Notes under the pieces: generated by a model | Database searches by the model: none | Seen by the model: only the letters and a program-made list of their open reading frames with translations | What the model was told of the DNA's origin: nothing | Assembly (NCBI GenBank): GCA_944325475.1 | Contig: CALVAF010000072.1 | Span: 1-5,214 of the forward strand | Reading direction: 5' to 3' | DNA length: 5,214 nucleotides | Source of the DNA: an uncultured Helicobacter sp. | GTDB taxonomy: Bacteria; Campylobacterota; Campylobacteria; Campylobacterales; Helicobacteraceae | Shown here: positions 4,496-5,214 of the stretch, in pieces | Position numbering within the stretch: the first letter of the stretch is position 1 | Layout of the letters: the number at the start of each line of letters is the position of its first letter | Translations under genes and position numbers: made by a program

Positions 4496-5214
4496 AGATG
4501 ATATTTATATTCAAGGTAGAATCCAAAAGGCAAATTCTCTAAGGGAGCTTGGAATCAATCCTTATGGTAATGGTGTGTTAAAGGAGATGGATTGTAAGGC
4601 TTTTTTGGAGGCTTTTAAATTGCTGAAAACCTTAGAGAGTGAGGAAAAGAAAGATACAAGTAAAAATGCGCAAATTGCTGGTAGAATCAAATTTATCCGA
4701 CTTATGGGTAAGGCGGCTTTTGTTAAGATTGAGGATAATAGTGGAATCTTGCAGATTTATCTTTCTAAAAATGAGTTAGGCGAGGGCTTTGATGTTTTCA
4801 AAAAATACATTGAAGTGGGCGATATTATTGTAGCAAAGGGATTTCCTTTTGTAACTAAAACAGGGGAATTAAGCCTGCATGCTTTGGAGTTTCAGATTTT
4901 AACCAAAGCCATTAGCCCCTTGCCTGAGAAATACCATGGGTTAGTAGATATTGAGCTGCGTTATCGTCAGAGGTATTTGGATTTGATTATGAATAAAGAA
5001 GTGCGAGATACTTTTGTATTGCGTTCTAAAATCATCTCTTATGTGCGGAGGTTTTTTGAGCAAAGTGGGTTTTTGGAAGTGGAAACGCCAATGATGCACC
5101 CAATTCCGGGTGGAGCGAATGCTAAGCCTTTTGTGACCTTTCATAATGCGTTAAATGTGGAGCGGTATTTGAGAATTGCGCCCGAGCTTTATTTAAAAAG
5201 GCTTGTTGTAGGTG
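4488..5214 (+). CDS. lysS: Lysyl-tRNA synthetase, class II (N-terminal part, partial)
   Basis: Cytoplasmic enzyme that charges tRNA-Lys with lysine using ATP. 242 codons are visible and the frame is open to the window edge, about half of a normal protein of roughly 500 residues. Residues 9-27 (QGRIQKANSLRELGINPYG) form the N-terminal helix. An OB-fold anticodon-binding domain spans about 60-142 (IAGRIKFIRLMGKAAFVKIED, ILQIYL, VEVGD-like GDIIVAKGFPF, GELSLHA). LPEKYHGL and ELRYRQRYLDLI (145-167) link to the class II core. Motif 1 covers about 178-201 (SKIISYVRRFF, FLEVETPMMHPIPGGANAKPF), followed by YLRIAPELYLKRLVVG (227-242), which leads into motif 2 beyond the window. It lies downstream of cvpA and is probably expressed from the promoter at about 3830. 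Confidence 0.97.
   Translation, partial: MFEDDIYIQGRIQKANSLRELGINPYGNGVLKEMDCKAFLEAFKLLKTLESEEKKDTSKNAQIAGRIKFIRLMGKAAFVKIEDNSGILQIYLSKNELGEGFDVFKKYIEVGDIIVAKGFPFVTKTGELSLHALEFQILTKAISPLPEKYHGLVDIELRYRQRYLDLIMNKEVRDTFVLRSKIISYVRRFFEQSGFLEVETPMMHPIPGGANAKPFVTFHNALNVERYLRIAPELYLKRLVVG

Noticed and set aside
4941..5144. 67-codon minus-strand ORF
   Set aside because: It is antisense to the conserved lysS core and has no features of its own.

Overview
The window looks like a chromosomal segment from a Campylobacterota (epsilonproteobacterial) genome, most likely a Helicobacter. It is AT-rich and favours A/T-ending codons and TTG starts. The LysRS protein reads very much like the Helicobacter enzyme, and the lnt / cvpA / lysS cluster recalls, from memory, the H. 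pylori order HP0180-HP0182. Here yajQ lies between lnt and cvpA.

Layout. (1) 1-902, plus strand: the 3' end of a PiT-type phosphate permease gene, followed 2 bases after its stop by a PPP-family metallophosphatase gene. The two are probably one operon. (2) 903-1853, plus strand: about 950 bases with no intact recognisable gene. They hold the frame-broken remains of a gene resembling an SGNH/GDSL-like family (about 917-1230), an unassigned open stretch (1283-1453), an inverted repeat, an 11-bp tandem repeat and a 65-codon ORF interrupted by a run of ten G residues. I read this as a decaying accessory insert. (3) 1854-3757, minus strand: yajQ then lnt, joined by a TTGA stop/start overlap. (4) 3758-3868: a divergent promoter region. 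(5) 3869-5214, plus strand: cvpA, with an apparently truncated C-terminus, then the first 242 codons of lysS.

Functions. Most of the window is housekeeping: phosphate uptake, protein or nucleotide dephosphorylation, the last step of lipoprotein maturation (Lnt), a small nucleotide- or RNA-binding protein (YajQ), an inner-membrane CvpA protein and lysyl-tRNA synthesis. No mobile element, CRISPR array, tRNA or rRNA is visible.

The most interesting points are the two in-frame stops that seem to have cut off the end of cvpA while its old reading frame stays open into lysS, the G10 tract in a small ORF, the decayed gene downstream of the phosphatase, and a 15-bp tandem repeat encoding a five-residue repeat at the N-terminus of Lnt. 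I found no convincing new multi-gene system.
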